Below, in pieces: positions 1 through 6,310 of a stretch of 11,044 nt of DNA. The translations under genes were made by a program, and so were the position numbers. A model generated the notes under the pieces. That model was given only the letters and a program-made list of their open reading frames with translations. It made no database searches and was not told the origin of the DNA. This DNA is from Cryomorphaceae bacterium. GTDB taxonomy: Bacteria > Bacteroidota > Bacteroidia > Flavobacteriales > Schleiferiaceae. The first letter of the stretch is position 1. Every line of letters starts with the position of its first letter. The stretch is from positions 1 through 11,044 of the forward strand of contig JAIUMB010000077.1 in NCBI GenBank assembly GCA_022565745.1, read 5' to 3'.

Positions 1-674
1 ACCAAAATGCTATCCGCTGTAGCCTTTGTGGCCTCAATAATCATTTCTGCATTTTTGAGATATGCGCGACTGTGATACACTTGTGAGCTCACGTCATCGC
101 GGAGGTTGTATCCTTCATTGATGTGTTTTTTGAGGTTTTTCATAGCGAATGTACGCGCAATAACGGCTTGAGCTTTAAAAAACTCAGGCTCAGGGAATGC
201 GCCTCCTTCTGATTCTACCACACCGGCAACGTATTTCTCAAACCCTACTTGATTTACCGCCGTTAACTTGTTGTCGGTTTGAGAGATATACACGTGAAGG
301 ACATCTTGATACCAGCGTTCATTTTTTCCAACACCGGAGATGATAAAAGACGGATCGATATCGCTTTTATTAGGAACCAACCAGAGTTCCGAAAGTACAA
401 CTGTACCCAGGTTTTTGGAAGAGAGAACGAGGTGTTGTTGTTGTTGTTTGATGTGTATGAGCTTGACCGGGTCGTCGTCTTTTATGTCCCATACCGTATC
501 AATGGCATATCCGTTGTGTTCAGCGGCTAAAATGGTGTAGTGGCCTTCCTTGATGCTCACCATGATATTGGTTGGCTCACTTCCTAAACGAATGCGAATA
601 TCCATTTGTCCGGCGCTTTCAATTACCGATAAAAGGATGGTTGATATGGTTAATATGACTCGAACAAAGATCAT
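1..674 (-). CDS. SpoIID/LytB-domain secreted protein (3' end cut off by window edge)
   Basis: Translating the minus strand from the ATG at 674 gives 224 codons without a stop, so the gene continues past the left edge. Residues 1-22 form a signal peptide (hydrophobic VILTISTILLSVI, then ESAG), so the product is exported. Residues 145-225 match the SpoIID/LytB family: YVAGVVESEGG (148-158) followed by FFKAQAVIARTFAMK (165-179), then SQVYH (197-201). In characterised SpoIID the Glu of the first motif, here E156, is the catalytic acid of a lytic transglycosylase that cuts denuded glycan strands. Peptidoglycan cleavage is therefore a family-based inference. The paired zinc-binding Cys of clostridial SpoIID are absent (RDDVSSQVY instead). 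Residues 23-144 are an unassigned N-terminal region containing a short Gln run encoded by (CAA)4. The start codon overlaps the lpxB stop (ATGA), which fixes the start and implies coupling to lpxB. The organism need not sporulate; the family also occurs in non-sporulating bacteria. Confidence 0.85.
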   Translation of the reverse strand, partial: MIFVRVILTISTILLSVIESAGQMDIRIRLGSEPTNIMVSIKEGHYTILAAEHNGYAIDTVWDIKDDDPVKLIHIKQQQQHLVLSSKNLGTVVLSELWLVPNKSDIDPSFIISGVGKNERWYQDVLHVYISQTDNKLTAVNQVGFEKYVAGVVESEGGAFPEPEFFKAQAVIARTFAMKNLKKHINEGYNLRDDVSSQVYHSRAYLKNAEMIIEATKATADSIL

Positions 675-1783
675 AAAAATGAATCTTTAGTGCTTTGGTG
701 TAAGTTGGTGATCTGCTCAGCAGCCCTCTCAGATGCTCCATGGCCGCCCAGCTTTTCCCTAATATCTTTATATGCATTCAGCATTTCCTTTCTGTTTTCA
801 GCATCCAGTATTTTTTCAAGTTCGGTTTTGAGGTTTTCGCCGATCAGTTTGTTTTGAATGAGCTCGGTGACCACTTCGCGTTCGGCTATTAAATTCACCA
901 GAGAAATAAAAGGCACTTTTATAAAAAACTTGGCGAGTTGGTAGGTGGTGGGACTGGTAAGATAACACACGATTTGAGGGATACCGATTAATGCTGTTTC
1001 TAAAGTTGCGGTACCACTGGTTACCAATGCCGCATCAGCATCGGAAAGCAAATCATAGCTGTTTTTGTCTGACATTACGACTTGCTTGCTCAAATAGGGT
1101 AAATACACGTCTTCACTTTGAGAAGGCGCTCGACTGATTACAAAAGTAGCATCGGGAAAATGGGGCACCACTTCCAGCATACGCGGCAAAATGCTATTGA
1201 TCTCTTGTTTTCTGCTTCCAGGTAATAGGGCGATGGTGGGAGTTGGCTGAATGTTGGTGTTGGATGGGTTCCAATGGAGATGATCGAGTAGGGGGTGCCC
1301 CACATAAGTCACCTCCATGTCGTGTTTGGCAAAGAAAGATGTTTCAAAAGGTAATATCACCAACATCAAATCGGTAATGCGTTTAAGCGTTTTGACTCGG
1401 TTTTCTTTCCAAGCCCATACCTGTGGGGCAATATACCAGGCCACTTTTATCCCGTGGTCTTTTGCGAATTTAGCAATTCGCATGTTAAAACCGGGATAGT
1501 CAATGAGGACCAGTACCTGTGGATTGTGCTCTAATAGGTCAGCTTTACATTGTTTTAACCGTCGGGCAATGGTTCGGATGTTTTTGAGGACTTCAATGAA
1601 TCCCATAAACGCCATTTCGCGATAATGCACAACCAGTTCACTTTCTGATGCCGTTGCCATTTTATCTCCACCCCATATGCGAAATGTTGCATCTGGCTGT
1701 TTGGCCTTTATGGCTTTGATGAGATTGGACCCGTGTAGGTCTCCCGAAGCTTCTCCAGCAATGATGTAATAATCACAAGGCAT
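671..1783 (-). CDS. lpxB: Lipid-A-disaccharide synthase
   Basis: LpxB is a peripheral membrane GT-B glycosyltransferase (family GT19) that joins UDP-2,3-diacylglucosamine to lipid X to form lipid A disaccharide phosphate in the inner leaflet of the inner membrane. From the chosen start the protein has 370 residues, normal for the family. Visible motifs are IIAGEASGD (7-15), LIDYPGFN (93-100) whose D95 aligns with the essential Asp of E. coli LpxB, IAPQVWAW shortly after it, LLPGSRKQEI in the middle, and SGTATLETALIGIP near the C-terminal donor-binding site. The reading frame stays open up to an ATG at 1858, but those 25 extra residues precede the point where the family begins and would overlap the upstream gene by 86 nt. 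The ATG at 1783 leaves an 11-nt overlap and puts GEASGD at the usual distance from the N-terminus. The gene lies third in an operon with surE, a membrane protein and a SpoIID-like gene. Confidence 0.95.
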   Translation of the reverse strand: MPCDYYIIAGEASGDLHGSNLIKAIKAKQPDATFRIWGGDKMATASESELVVHYREMAFMGFIEVLKNIRTIARRLKQCKADLLEHNPQVLVLIDYPGFNMRIAKFAKDHGIKVAWYIAPQVWAWKENRVKTLKRITDLMLVILPFETSFFAKHDMEVTYVGHPLLDHLHWNPSNTNIQPTPTIALLPGSRKQEINSILPRMLEVVPHFPDATFVISRAPSQSEDVYLPYLSKQVVMSDKNSYDLLSDADAALVTSGTATLETALIGIPQIVCYLTSPTTYQLAKFFIKVPFISLVNLIAEREVVTELIQNKLIGENLKTELEKILDAENRKEMLNAYKDIREKLGGHGASERAAEQITNLHQSTKDSFL

Positions 1784-2093
1784 ATTTGTAGAGTAGAATG
1801 ATGACAAATATGAAAACGGTTCCATACAGAACACCTCGTGAAAAGAGTTCTTTGTCAAACCTCAGGGCAAGGAAAAACAGCCCAACATTGACAATTACAC
1901 TTGCACTGAGAAGTCTGATGTTTAGAAAGCGAACAAGTTCACTGTAAGCGCCAGCCTCTGATATGTTGTATCCGTGTATTTTAGAAAAGAGGAGCATAGA
2001 AATGGGTGGAATTACCATGGCAATCACAAAACCGAAAATAAAAGGAGCACTAAGATATAGTGGTCTTCCGTCTGGGGTATGCGGTTGTTTCAT
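1773..2093 (-). CDS. Small membrane protein of unknown function between surE and lpxB
   Basis: This is a 106-residue protein that I cannot assign to a named family. Three hydrophobic segments at about 15-36, 59-77 and 85-105 indicate a three-helix inner-membrane protein. The first contains an IPPISM kink, and basic residues (R55, R60, R78, K81, R86) flank the second and third. There is no signal peptide and no evident catalytic motif. Its ATG overlaps the surE stop as ATGA, and its own stop overlaps the lpxB start by 11 nt, so it is almost certainly real and translationally coupled on both sides. The context suggests, as inference only, a link to lipid A synthesis at the inner membrane, for example anchoring or helping LpxB, which is a peripheral membrane protein. 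Confidence 0.8.
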   Translation of the reverse strand: MKQPHTPDGRPLYLSAPFIFGFVIAMVIPPISMLLFSKIHGYNISEAGAYSELVRFLNIRLLSASVIVNVGLFFLALRFDKELFSRGVLYGTVFIFVIILLYKYAL

Positions 2094-2884
2094 GACGAAC
2101 GTTTTACACTAAAATCCCATTCGAGCATGGCGGGAAGGTAGGAGCCTGCCGTAAGATCGATTCCTACAGGTACCACACTGATGTAATTTTTTGCCAAAGC
2201 CCACTCATCGGTGTCTTCGCCGTAGTCAAAATTCACAAAGGTTCCGGTTAGCCAGTAATATTTTCTTCCACGAGGGTCGGTGCGTACATCGATTTCCTCT
2301 TCCCAATTGGCACGGGCTTGACGACAAATGCGAATGCCTCTGTAGCGTTCGGAGCTGGCTTTGGGGATGTTGACATTCAAGCAAACGCCATCAGGGAGTC
2401 CTTTTTCCAATACGGTCTCACAAATACTCTTTATAAATGGACGTGCCGGATTGAAATCGGCCTCCCAAGAATAATCGAGCAAAGAAAATCCAATGGATGG
2501 GATGCCTTCCAGTGCCCCTTCAACGGCGGCTGACATTGTACCTGAGTAAATGACATTGATGGAGGAATTGCTCCCGTGATTTATGCCGGAGATAATCATG
2601 TCAGGTTTTCGGTCAAGAATGGCATTAATGGCCAATTTGACACAGTCTACAGGAGTGCCACTGCAACTATATTCTTGTTGGAGCGCATTGTCTTCAATAA
2701 TGATGGGGTCACAGCGCAAGGTGCTGTTGATGGTAATGGCGTGCCCCATGCCAGACTGCGGACTGTCTGGAGCCACAACCACAACATCGCCCAATTCATT
2801 GGCGATAGAAATCAGTGTTCTTATCCCCGGCGCCGTAATGCCGTCGTCGTTACAGACCAATATAAACGGGCGTTTGTTTGCCAT
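2090..2884 (-). CDS. surE: 5'/3'-nucleotidase SurE
   Basis: SurE is a cytoplasmic metal-dependent phosphatase that removes phosphate from nucleoside 5'- and 3'-monophosphates and, in some species, from short polyphosphate. The 264-residue length is normal. The N-terminal NDDG (12-15) supplies the two metal-binding Asp residues D13 and D14. SPQSGMGHAIT (41-51) supplies the metal-ligand Ser, S44. SGTPVDCV (75-82) and SGINHGSN (99-106) follow, with N102 the expected fourth ligand. The conserved YSGTMSAAVEGAL helix is also present. All key residues are intact. It is the first gene of the minus-strand operon; its stop overlaps the start of the small membrane protein gene by 4 nt. A divergent gene starts 104 nt away, so the short gap 2885-2988 must hold both promoters. 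Confidence 0.96.
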   Translation of the reverse strand: MANKRPFILVCNDDGITAPGIRTLISIANELGDVVVVAPDSPQSGMGHAITINSTLRCDPIIIEDNALQQEYSCSGTPVDCVKLAINAILDRKPDMIISGINHGSNSSINVIYSGTMSAAVEGALEGIPSIGFSLLDYSWEADFNPARPFIKSICETVLEKGLPDGVCLNVNIPKASSERYRGIRICRQARANWEEEIDVRTDPRGRKYYWLTGTFVNFDYGEDTDEWALAKNYISVVPVGIDLTAGSYLPAMLEWDFSVKRSS

Positions 2885-2897
2885 ACTAAGTTTTTCA

Positions 2898-2905
2898 CAA
2901 AACTA
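2898..2905 (-). promoter_or_regulatory. Candidate -7 promoter element for the surE operon
   Basis: Read on the minus strand this is TAGTTTTG, a full match to the Bacteroidota sigma-A -7 consensus TAnnTTTG. It lies 13 nt before the surE ATG, so the leader would be very short. No TTG element was found at the usual 17-23 bp upstream, so the call rests on the -7 match and position alone. Confidence 0.35.
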
Positions 2906-2949
2906 CAATCAGTCAACCTTTCTAGCGTATGAGACGGCATATTATTTGC

Positions 2950-2957
2950 TAAATTTG
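2950..2957 (+). promoter_or_regulatory. Candidate -7 promoter element for the zinc peptidase gene
   Basis: TAAATTTG is a full match to the Bacteroidota -7 consensus TAnnTTTG. It lies 31 nt before the ATG at 2989, giving a plausible leader of roughly 25 nt. A clear TTG -33 element is not visible upstream. Confidence 0.4.
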
Positions 2958-2988
2958 TCCACAATTAAATCAACAAAAATTTCGAAAT

Positions 2989-3672
2989 ATGATAGTCATT
3001 CTCTTGGCATTTATGTTAATTGGTTTTTTGGTACAAAACCGATTAAAGTCTAAGTTTAAAAAGTACAGCAACGTGCCCCTTCAAACGGGCTTGAGCGGGC
3101 GAGAAATTGCTATAAGAATGTTACATGACAACGGCATTACCGATGTTGAAGTCCTTTCTACACCGGGAAAGCTTACCGACCACTATGACCCTCGCAATAA
3201 GACGGTTAATCTAAGTCCAGAAGTATACAACGGCCGTTCTGTAGCCGCCGCTGCTGTGGCTGCTCATGAATGTGGACATGCCCTTCAGCATGCTCAAGCA
3301 TACAAATGGCTGGAGTTTCGATCTGCCATGGTGCCAGCTGTGAGTTTCAGTTCACGCGCCATGAGTTATATTTTCCTTTTTATGATTCTCGGAATGGGTG
3401 TTACCAGTGCCTTTAGTTTTGAAATGGTCATTTGGGTAATGATTATTCTTCAGGCCATAGTCACCTTATTCACCATGGTTACCCTGCCGGTTGAATACGA
3501 CGCGTCTGATAGAGCGTTGGTTTACATTCAACAAAGTGGGGTAGCAGGTACGATGGAAACTTCACAAGCCAAAGACGCCCTTAAATGGGCCGCCAATACA
3601 TATTTGGTAGCGGCATTGGCTTCGTTGACGCAATTGGCATATTATATATTGTTGTTGGTTTCCAGAGATTAA
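2989..3672 (+). CDS. YugP-like membrane zinc metallopeptidase
   Basis: The 227-residue protein matches the neutral zinc metallopeptidase family typified by Bacillus YugP (Zn_peptidase_2). An N-terminal helix (1-15) is followed by a basic stretch, the family segment LSGREIAIRML (35-45), and YDPRNKTVNLSPEVYNGRSV (66-85). The zinc site is AAHECGHALQH (91-101), with H93 and H97 as ligands and E94 as the catalytic base. E169 in LPVEYDASDRA is the probable third ligand. Hydrophobic segments at about 127-141, 147-165 and 203-224 make it an integral membrane protein. Substrates of this family are unknown; membrane protein quality control is a guess from its architecture. It is transcribed divergently from surE and ends just before a hairpin terminator. 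Confidence 0.9.
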   Translation: MIVILLAFMLIGFLVQNRLKSKFKKYSNVPLQTGLSGREIAIRMLHDNGITDVEVLSTPGKLTDHYDPRNKTVNLSPEVYNGRSVAAAAVAAHECGHALQHAQAYKWLEFRSAMVPAVSFSSRAMSYIFLFMILGMGVTSAFSFEMVIWVMIILQAIVTLFTMVTLPVEYDASDRALVYIQQSGVAGTMETSQAKDALKWAANTYLVAALASLTQLAYYILLLVSRD

Positions 3673-3677
3673 AACGT

Positions 3678-3701
3678 AAAGGCAGGCTTAGGCCTGCCTT
3701 T
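3678..3701. terminator. Bidirectional intrinsic terminator between convergent genes
   Basis: AAAGGCAGGC (3678-3687) and GCCTGCCTTT (3692-3701) are a perfect 10-bp inverted repeat around the 4-nt loop TTAG. The hairpin is followed by further T residues on the plus strand, so it should stop the zinc peptidase transcript 5 nt after its stop codon. The right arm directly abuts the stop codon of the histidine kinase gene, so it can also serve the minus strand, though the T-run there is weaker (TTT, then ACGTTTT). Confidence 0.85.
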
Positions 3702-4694
3702 TTAGTTTTGTTTTTTGAGGGAAAAAATAAAAGATGATCCAACGCCCTCAGTGCTTTCTACACGTATGTGTTGCTTGTGGGCTTCGATGATGTGTTTGAC
3801 AATGGCAAGTCCTAATCCTGAGCCACCAGCATCGCGGGTACGTGACTTATCTACCCTATAAAATCGTTCGAAAATTCGGGGGAGGTCGTTTTTGGGAATG
3901 CCTAATCCGTTGTCTGAAACGTAAACCTCAATGACGTTACTTCGTTCAGTAAATCCGATTTCCACATAGCTATTGGGTGTTTTGGAGTACTTAATCGCGT
4001 TGTTGATTAAGTTGATCAAAATTTGCTCTATTCGCTTAATATCGGCCATTACCATCAAAGGTGGATCAACATTGGTCTTCACTCTGATGGTTACGCCGTG
4101 TTCTTTAGCAAAATCCTCCATTTGTTCCACTACATCTAAAACCAAAGCATGTACATCAATTGCATTCAGATGAATATCTAAAGTTCCCGATTCCAACTTT
4201 GTTATAAAATCTAGGTCCTTGATGATGCTGATGATGCGCTCTATGCTTTTATTAGCGCGTTTGAGATACTTTTCGGTGATTTCAGGATCGTCAGTAGCAC
4301 CGTCTAAAAGGGTGAGTAGATACCCTTGAACGTTGAAAATTGGTGTTTTTAGTTCGTGACTGACATTTCCAATAAACTCTCTTCTGTAACGTTCTCGATC
4401 CTTGAGAATTTTAATCTCTTTTTTTTGTAAGCGTTCAATAGATTGGACACTATTTTCCAATTCAACGATAACATTGTTATAATCGTGGGAAGTATTTGGA
4501 GAGATTTTTTTTAAAATATGATTGAGTCGTCGAAATACAGTTCTTTTTAATAGGATAAGAGAAATTGCATAAACGAAAGCAATGACTCCGACGTGGAATA
4601 AATGAAAAGGAATGCGAAAAATCGAGAGTCCTATTATAAGAAACAAGCCACTCAAGATCGTGATAATTAAAGCAATAGAGGTAGGCTTGTTCAT
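3702..4694 (-). CDS. PhoR-like sensor histidine kinase
   Basis: This is a 330-residue membrane histidine kinase. Two transmembrane helices (about 7-26 and 33-49) are joined by only some six residues, so there is no periplasmic sensor domain. A coiled-coil-like linker (75-105) leads to the HisKA H-box FIGNVSHELKTP (107-118) with phospho-acceptor H113. The HATPase domain follows: N-box NLINNAIKYS (228-237), G1 box DNGLGIP (261-267), F-box IFERFYRVD (274-282) and G2 box GGSGLGLA (290-297). All catalytic boxes are intact. No full HAMP or PAS domain is evident. The gene lies 86 nt after the response regulator gene on the same strand, so the two form a cognate pair. Similarity to PhoR of Bacteroidota is by architecture and partner; the true signal cannot be read from the sequence, and in PhoR systems sensing depends on the Pst transporter and PhoU rather than on an external domain. 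Confidence 0.88.
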   Translation of the reverse strand: MNKPTSIALIITILSGLFLIIGLSIFRIPFHLFHVGVIAFVYAISLILLKRTVFRRLNHILKKISPNTSHDYNNVIVELENSVQSIERLQKKEIKILKDRERYRREFIGNVSHELKTPIFNVQGYLLTLLDGATDDPEITEKYLKRANKSIERIISIIKDLDFITKLESGTLDIHLNAIDVHALVLDVVEQMEDFAKEHGVTIRVKTNVDPPLMVMADIKRIEQILINLINNAIKYSKTPNSYVEIGFTERSNVIEVYVSDNGLGIPKNDLPRIFERFYRVDKSRTRDAGGSGLGLAIVKHIIEAHKQHIRVESTEGVGSSFIFSLKKQN

Positions 4695-4780
4695 TGGGTC
4701 ATTGAGATTAACTTCGATTAAAGCTCAGGGTTTCAATCGATAGTTAATAATTGAATATGTACATCGAATAGATGCGCAAT

Positions 4781-5464
4781 TTACGCCAATTCAAACTTAT
4801 ACCCAACGCCCTTGATGGTATGAATGTATTTGTCGCCAATTTTTTCTCTGATCTTTCTCACGTGAACATCGATGGTTCGGTCGCCTACAACCACATCACG
4901 TCCCCATACAGTCTCAAGAATTTCGTCTCGTGTAAAAACCTTTCCGGGTTTTGATGCCAGTAAGCTTAGGGTTTCAAACTCTTTTCTTGGCATGGCAATC
5001 TTCTCTCCATCTTTTCTCACCTGATATTTTTCTAAATTGATTTCAAGCCCATTGAATTCCATAGAGCCTTCTCTAGGACTTCCATTGGTTTGTAAACGTC
5101 TTAGAAGTGCCTTTATTCGGCTGACTAAGATTTTTGGTTTTATGGGTTTATTGATGTAATCATCTGCACCTGCATCAAAACCAGCTACCTGACTGTAGTC
5201 TTCTCCTCGGGCTGTTAAAAAGGCTATAAGTGTGTTCTTGATTTCAGGTATGCTTCTGATTTGCTCACATGTTTCAATACCATCAAGTCCAGGCATCATG
5301 ACGTCTAATAAAATCAGGTGTGGCTTAAACTCCTTAGCAATTTCAATGGCGTCTTTTCCATTGCTTGCCGTTTTTACTTGAAAATCTTCTTTTTTTAAAT
5401 TATACCCAACAAACTCTAGAATATCAGGCTCGTCGTCTACCAACAGTATGCGGTGTGTGTTCAT
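4781..5464 (-). CDS. PhoB/OmpR-family response regulator
   Basis: The 227-residue protein has a receiver domain (about 4-120) with the acidic pocket D10/D11, phospho-acceptor D54 in LLDVMMPG, switch residue T84 in LTARGED, and K106 in NKPIKP. A winged-helix DNA-binding domain (about 132-226) follows, containing PRKEFETLSLLASKPGKVF, the recognition-helix segment VVGDRTIDVHVRKIREKIG, and the terminal hairpin IHTIKGVGYKFE. Length and motifs are those of PhoB/PhoP-type regulators, and the downstream partner kinase supports a PhoB role. Family members bind tandem direct repeats, and two such candidates lie in its own leader, which suggests autoregulation. It could also be a general OmpR-family regulator with a signal other than phosphate, so no symbol is given. 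Confidence 0.9.
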   Translation of the reverse strand: MNTHRILLVDDEPDILEFVGYNLKKEDFQVKTASNGKDAIEIAKEFKPHLILLDVMMPGLDGIETCEQIRSIPEIKNTLIAFLTARGEDYSQVAGFDAGADDYINKPIKPKILVSRIKALLRRLQTNGSPREGSMEFNGLEINLEKYQVRKDGEKIAMPRKEFETLSLLASKPGKVFTRDEILETVWGRDVVVGDRTIDVHVRKIREKIGDKYIHTIKGVGYKFELA

Positions 5465-5478
5465 GTCTTAATTATTTG

Positions 5479-5506
5479 GTAACATGCAAAGTAATTAAAA
5501 AAGTAA
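5479..5506. repeat. Three GTAA units at 12-bp spacing upstream of the response regulator gene
   Basis: GTAA occurs at 5479-5482, 5491-5494 and 5503-5506, exactly 12 bp apart; it reads TTAC in the sense of the gene. It lies 15-42 nt before the regulator start. OmpR/PhoB-type regulators bind tandem repeats about one helical turn apart, so an autoregulatory site is possible, but the unit is only 4 bp in AT-rich DNA. Confidence 0.35.
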
Positions 5507-5539
5507 ATACAATGGTTGTTTAGGTGATATTTACTTTTT
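5498..5539. repeat. 12-bp perfect inverted repeat in the response regulator leader
   Basis: AAAAAGTAAATA (5498-5509) and TATTTACTTTTT (5528-5539) are exact reverse complements separated by 18 nt. The repeat lies 34-75 nt upstream of the response regulator ATG. It could be an operator or an AU-rich leader hairpin. The arm is almost all A/T, so stability in RNA would be low. Confidence 0.5.
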
Positions 5540-5604
5540 GGTTTGCTCATGTAATTTGTTGATAATTAATATGGTTTTTATTCCATTTCAACATTCAAAT
5601 CACA

Positions 5605-5622
5605 CTGTAAACATACTGTTAT
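5605..5622. promoter_or_regulatory. Pho-box-like direct repeat upstream of the PhoB-like gene
   Basis: CTGTAAACATACTGTTAT on the plus strand has two 7-bp units, CTGTAAA and CTGTTAT, spaced by CATA. This gives the 11-bp period and CTGT core of the enterobacterial Pho box (CTGTCAT units with a 4-bp spacer). It is about 140 nt before the regulator start and on the opposite strand to it. Pho boxes of Bacteroidota are poorly known to me, so this is a candidate only. Confidence 0.35.
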
Positions 5623-5638
5623 ACACCCTATAGGGTGT
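5623..5638. repeat. 16-bp perfect palindrome after the small lipoprotein gene
   Basis: ACACCCTATAGGGTGT equals its own reverse complement. It lies 13 nt beyond the stop of the minus-strand lipoprotein gene and directly beside the Pho-box-like repeat. As RNA it would form a 6-bp GC-containing stem with loop TATA. There is no T-run after it on the minus strand, so it is a weak terminator candidate and could equally be an operator. Confidence 0.6.
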
Positions 5639-5651
5639 TTCTAAATTGTTA

Positions 5652-6275
5652 TCAATTACTCGTATTGGTGTCTTTTGTTTCACTGTGAAGCTTCTTGTAG
5701 TAAGGTTCAAGAACATCTTCTCTACTGCTTTCCCAAATGTTCTTTTTAATATTGTAGCTGACTTCACTGTTGGGAAACTCTATGTATTCTTCTTCTCCAG
5801 AATTTTCTGGATAGTAAGGTTTTAAATCTCTACCGTAAACCATGCGTTCAAAGAGCATATCGAGCTTGTCGATTAGTTCGCCCTTCTCCATTTTCCATGT
5901 TCTAAATGCTTCGTTGTATTCTTTAACAACGCCGTATTCATATCTAAATTTTCCGCCAGTGGCCACGTATTTTTCTGATATACTGGGTGCACGTCTTATG
6001 ACTGAAAAGTAAATGTAATAAGTGTTTTTTTTAGGGTAAAAGTGAATCAGTTCATATTTGTCGAGTTCTTTCTTATAGTGATCATCGAATGTGCTGTCAA
6101 ATCTGGTTTTATAGTCTGCTTTATCGGGTATCTTTCCTAAATATCTAATGATTTTTTCTACTACTTCTCGCTTCTCATCCTCATTTAAATGTTTATCTGC
6201 TCTGTATGAGATTGGGGAGCATCCGGTCCATAGGATGCATAAAGCCAGGAAGATTTTGATGGGTTTCAGGTTCAT
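5652..6275 (-). CDS. Small lipoprotein of unknown function
   Basis: I do not recognise this 207-residue protein. The N-terminus MNLKPIKIFLALCILWTGC is a lipoprotein signal peptide with lipobox WTGC and acylated C19. The residues after the Cys (SPISY) lack the acidic surface-export signal, so a periplasm-facing anchor is more likely. The mature part is hydrophilic and rich in Lys, Glu and Tyr, with a charged region (30-75), a central segment of likely beta strands (YELIHFYPKKNTYYIYFSVI), and a variable polar C-terminal tail. No catalytic motif is visible. The gene looks more AT-rich than its neighbours. It is isolated: a strong terminator lies upstream and a 187-nt gap separates it from the response regulator gene downstream. 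Confidence 0.75.
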   Translation of the reverse strand: MNLKPIKIFLALCILWTGCSPISYRADKHLNEDEKREVVEKIIRYLGKIPDKADYKTRFDSTFDDHYKKELDKYELIHFYPKKNTYYIYFSVIRRAPSISEKYVATGGKFRYEYGVVKEYNEAFRTWKMEKGELIDKLDMLFERMVYGRDLKPYYPENSGEEEYIEFPNSEVSYNIKKNIWESSREDVLEPYYKKLHSETKDTNTSN

Positions 6276-6310
6276 TGGAAATGGATGGTTGTTGTGTTTG
6301 AGATTCTACG

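Noticed and set aside
425..450. GTTGTT trinucleotide run as a possible microsatellite or phase-variation tract
   Set aside because: It is only four CAA codons (Gln) inside the SpoIID-like gene; a trinucleotide change would not shift frame and the run is too short to be a convincing switch.
279..530. Plus-strand open frames of 83 and 66 codons near the left edge
   Set aside because: They are antisense to the SpoIID-like gene, which has a signal peptide and conserved motifs; their translations show no protein-like features.
1784..1858. Possible 25-residue N-terminal extension of LpxB from the ATG at 1858
   Set aside because: It precedes the normal family start, would overlap the upstream membrane protein gene by 86 nt, and the ATG at 1783 fits family length and operon spacing better.
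2583..3053. Plus-strand 156-codon open frame across the surE start and the divergent gap
   Set aside because: It is antisense to surE, runs into the zinc peptidase gene in another frame, and has low-complexity composition without motifs.
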